This document shows, in pieces, positions 32,165 through 32,230 of a stretch of DNA of 32,230 bases. How positions within the stretch are numbered: the stretch's first letter is position 1; the number at the start of each line of letters is the position of its first letter. A program made the translations under genes and the position numbers. Source of the DNA: Halomonas campaniensis. GTDB taxonomy: Bacteria; Pseudomonadota; Gammaproteobacteria; Pseudomonadales; Halomonadaceae. The stretch spans positions 15,460 to 47,689 of the forward strand of contig NZ_JPUA01000018.1 of the NCBI RefSeq assembly GCF_002211105.1. The letters run 5' to 3'. The notes below the pieces were generated by a model. That model was not told where the DNA came from. It worked only from the letters and a program-made list of their open reading frames with translations, and searched no databases.

Positions 32165-32230
32165 GGGTGGTTAGCTCAGTTGGGAGAGCACCAGCCTTAC
32201 AAGCTGGGGGTCACTGGTTCGAACCCAGTA
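32165..32230 (+). tRNA. tRNA-Val (anticodon TAC), 3' end cut by the window
   Basis: The cloverleaf reads 5' acceptor GGGTGGT, D-arm GCTC/GAGC, anticodon stem CCAGC/GCTGG with loop CTTACAA (anticodon TAC at 32198-32200), GGGTC variable region and T-arm ACTGG-TTCGAAC-CCAGT. The final acceptor strand is missing after the first A. Sequence similarity to E. coli tRNA-Val(UAC) supports the identity. Confidence 0.97.

Overview
The window looks like chromosomal DNA from a moderately GC-rich gammaproteobacterium. The protein sequences, the hybrid CrbS kinase beside a VC_2705-type acetate symporter, and the ANR/hemN/cbb3 gene order best fit the Halomonadaceae (Halomonas or a close relative), with pseudomonads as the nearest familiar comparison. 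This assignment is inference from gene content; no search was run. Almost all of the window is core or conserved metabolism. I see no phage, transposase or CRISPR array.

Layout. 1-5620 is housekeeping: the 3' end of aceF, adk, then tsaB-rsmJ and a clsB-like phospholipase-D gene read rightward. A UPF0149 gene and a SprT-like metalloprotein gene follow, in divergent orientation. 5621-18697 is an acetate-switch locus: acs and the LuxR-type regulator gene crbR (+ strand) face crbS, a transporter-fused hybrid sensor kinase (- strand). Behind crbS on the same strand lie an unknown two-helix membrane protein, actP and a DUF4212 small subunit. Across a 682-bp regulatory gap, a DUF294/CBS/cNMP-binding protein is read divergently and is translationally coupled to a DnaQ-like exonuclease whose catalytic residues all appear to be lost. 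18698-18900 holds a complex palindromic intergenic repeat. 19012-31108 is ttcA followed by a colinear minus-strand array for microaerobic respiration: ccoNOQP (cbb3 oxidase), ccoGHIS (its maturation), a TauE/SafE-like protein, hemN (oxygen-independent haem synthesis) and anr (Fe-S oxygen sensor). The window closes with a divergent alpha/beta-hydrolase gene and a tRNA-Val(TAC) cut by the window edge.

How the genes work together. Acetate enters through ActP with its small subunit and is activated by Acs. In other gammaproteobacteria CrbS/CrbR turns these genes on. The DUF294/exonuclease-like pair is a frequent but poorly understood companion of actP. In the second half, ANR would sense low oxygen and drive hemN and cbb3 oxidase expression, while CcoGHIS supplies copper and assembly functions.

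The most unusual signals are non-coding or degenerate. There is a 17-bp inverted repeat (16/17) upstream of the DUF4212-actP operon. A 34-codon ORF with a good ribosome site overlaps the acs start and spans two mutually exclusive hairpins. The exonuclease-fold protein lacks all five catalytic residues. An EF-hand-like loop sits inside ActP. Five degenerate 17-18-bp tandem repeats lie upstream of ccoG, and a junction-like palindromic element follows the exonuclease gene.
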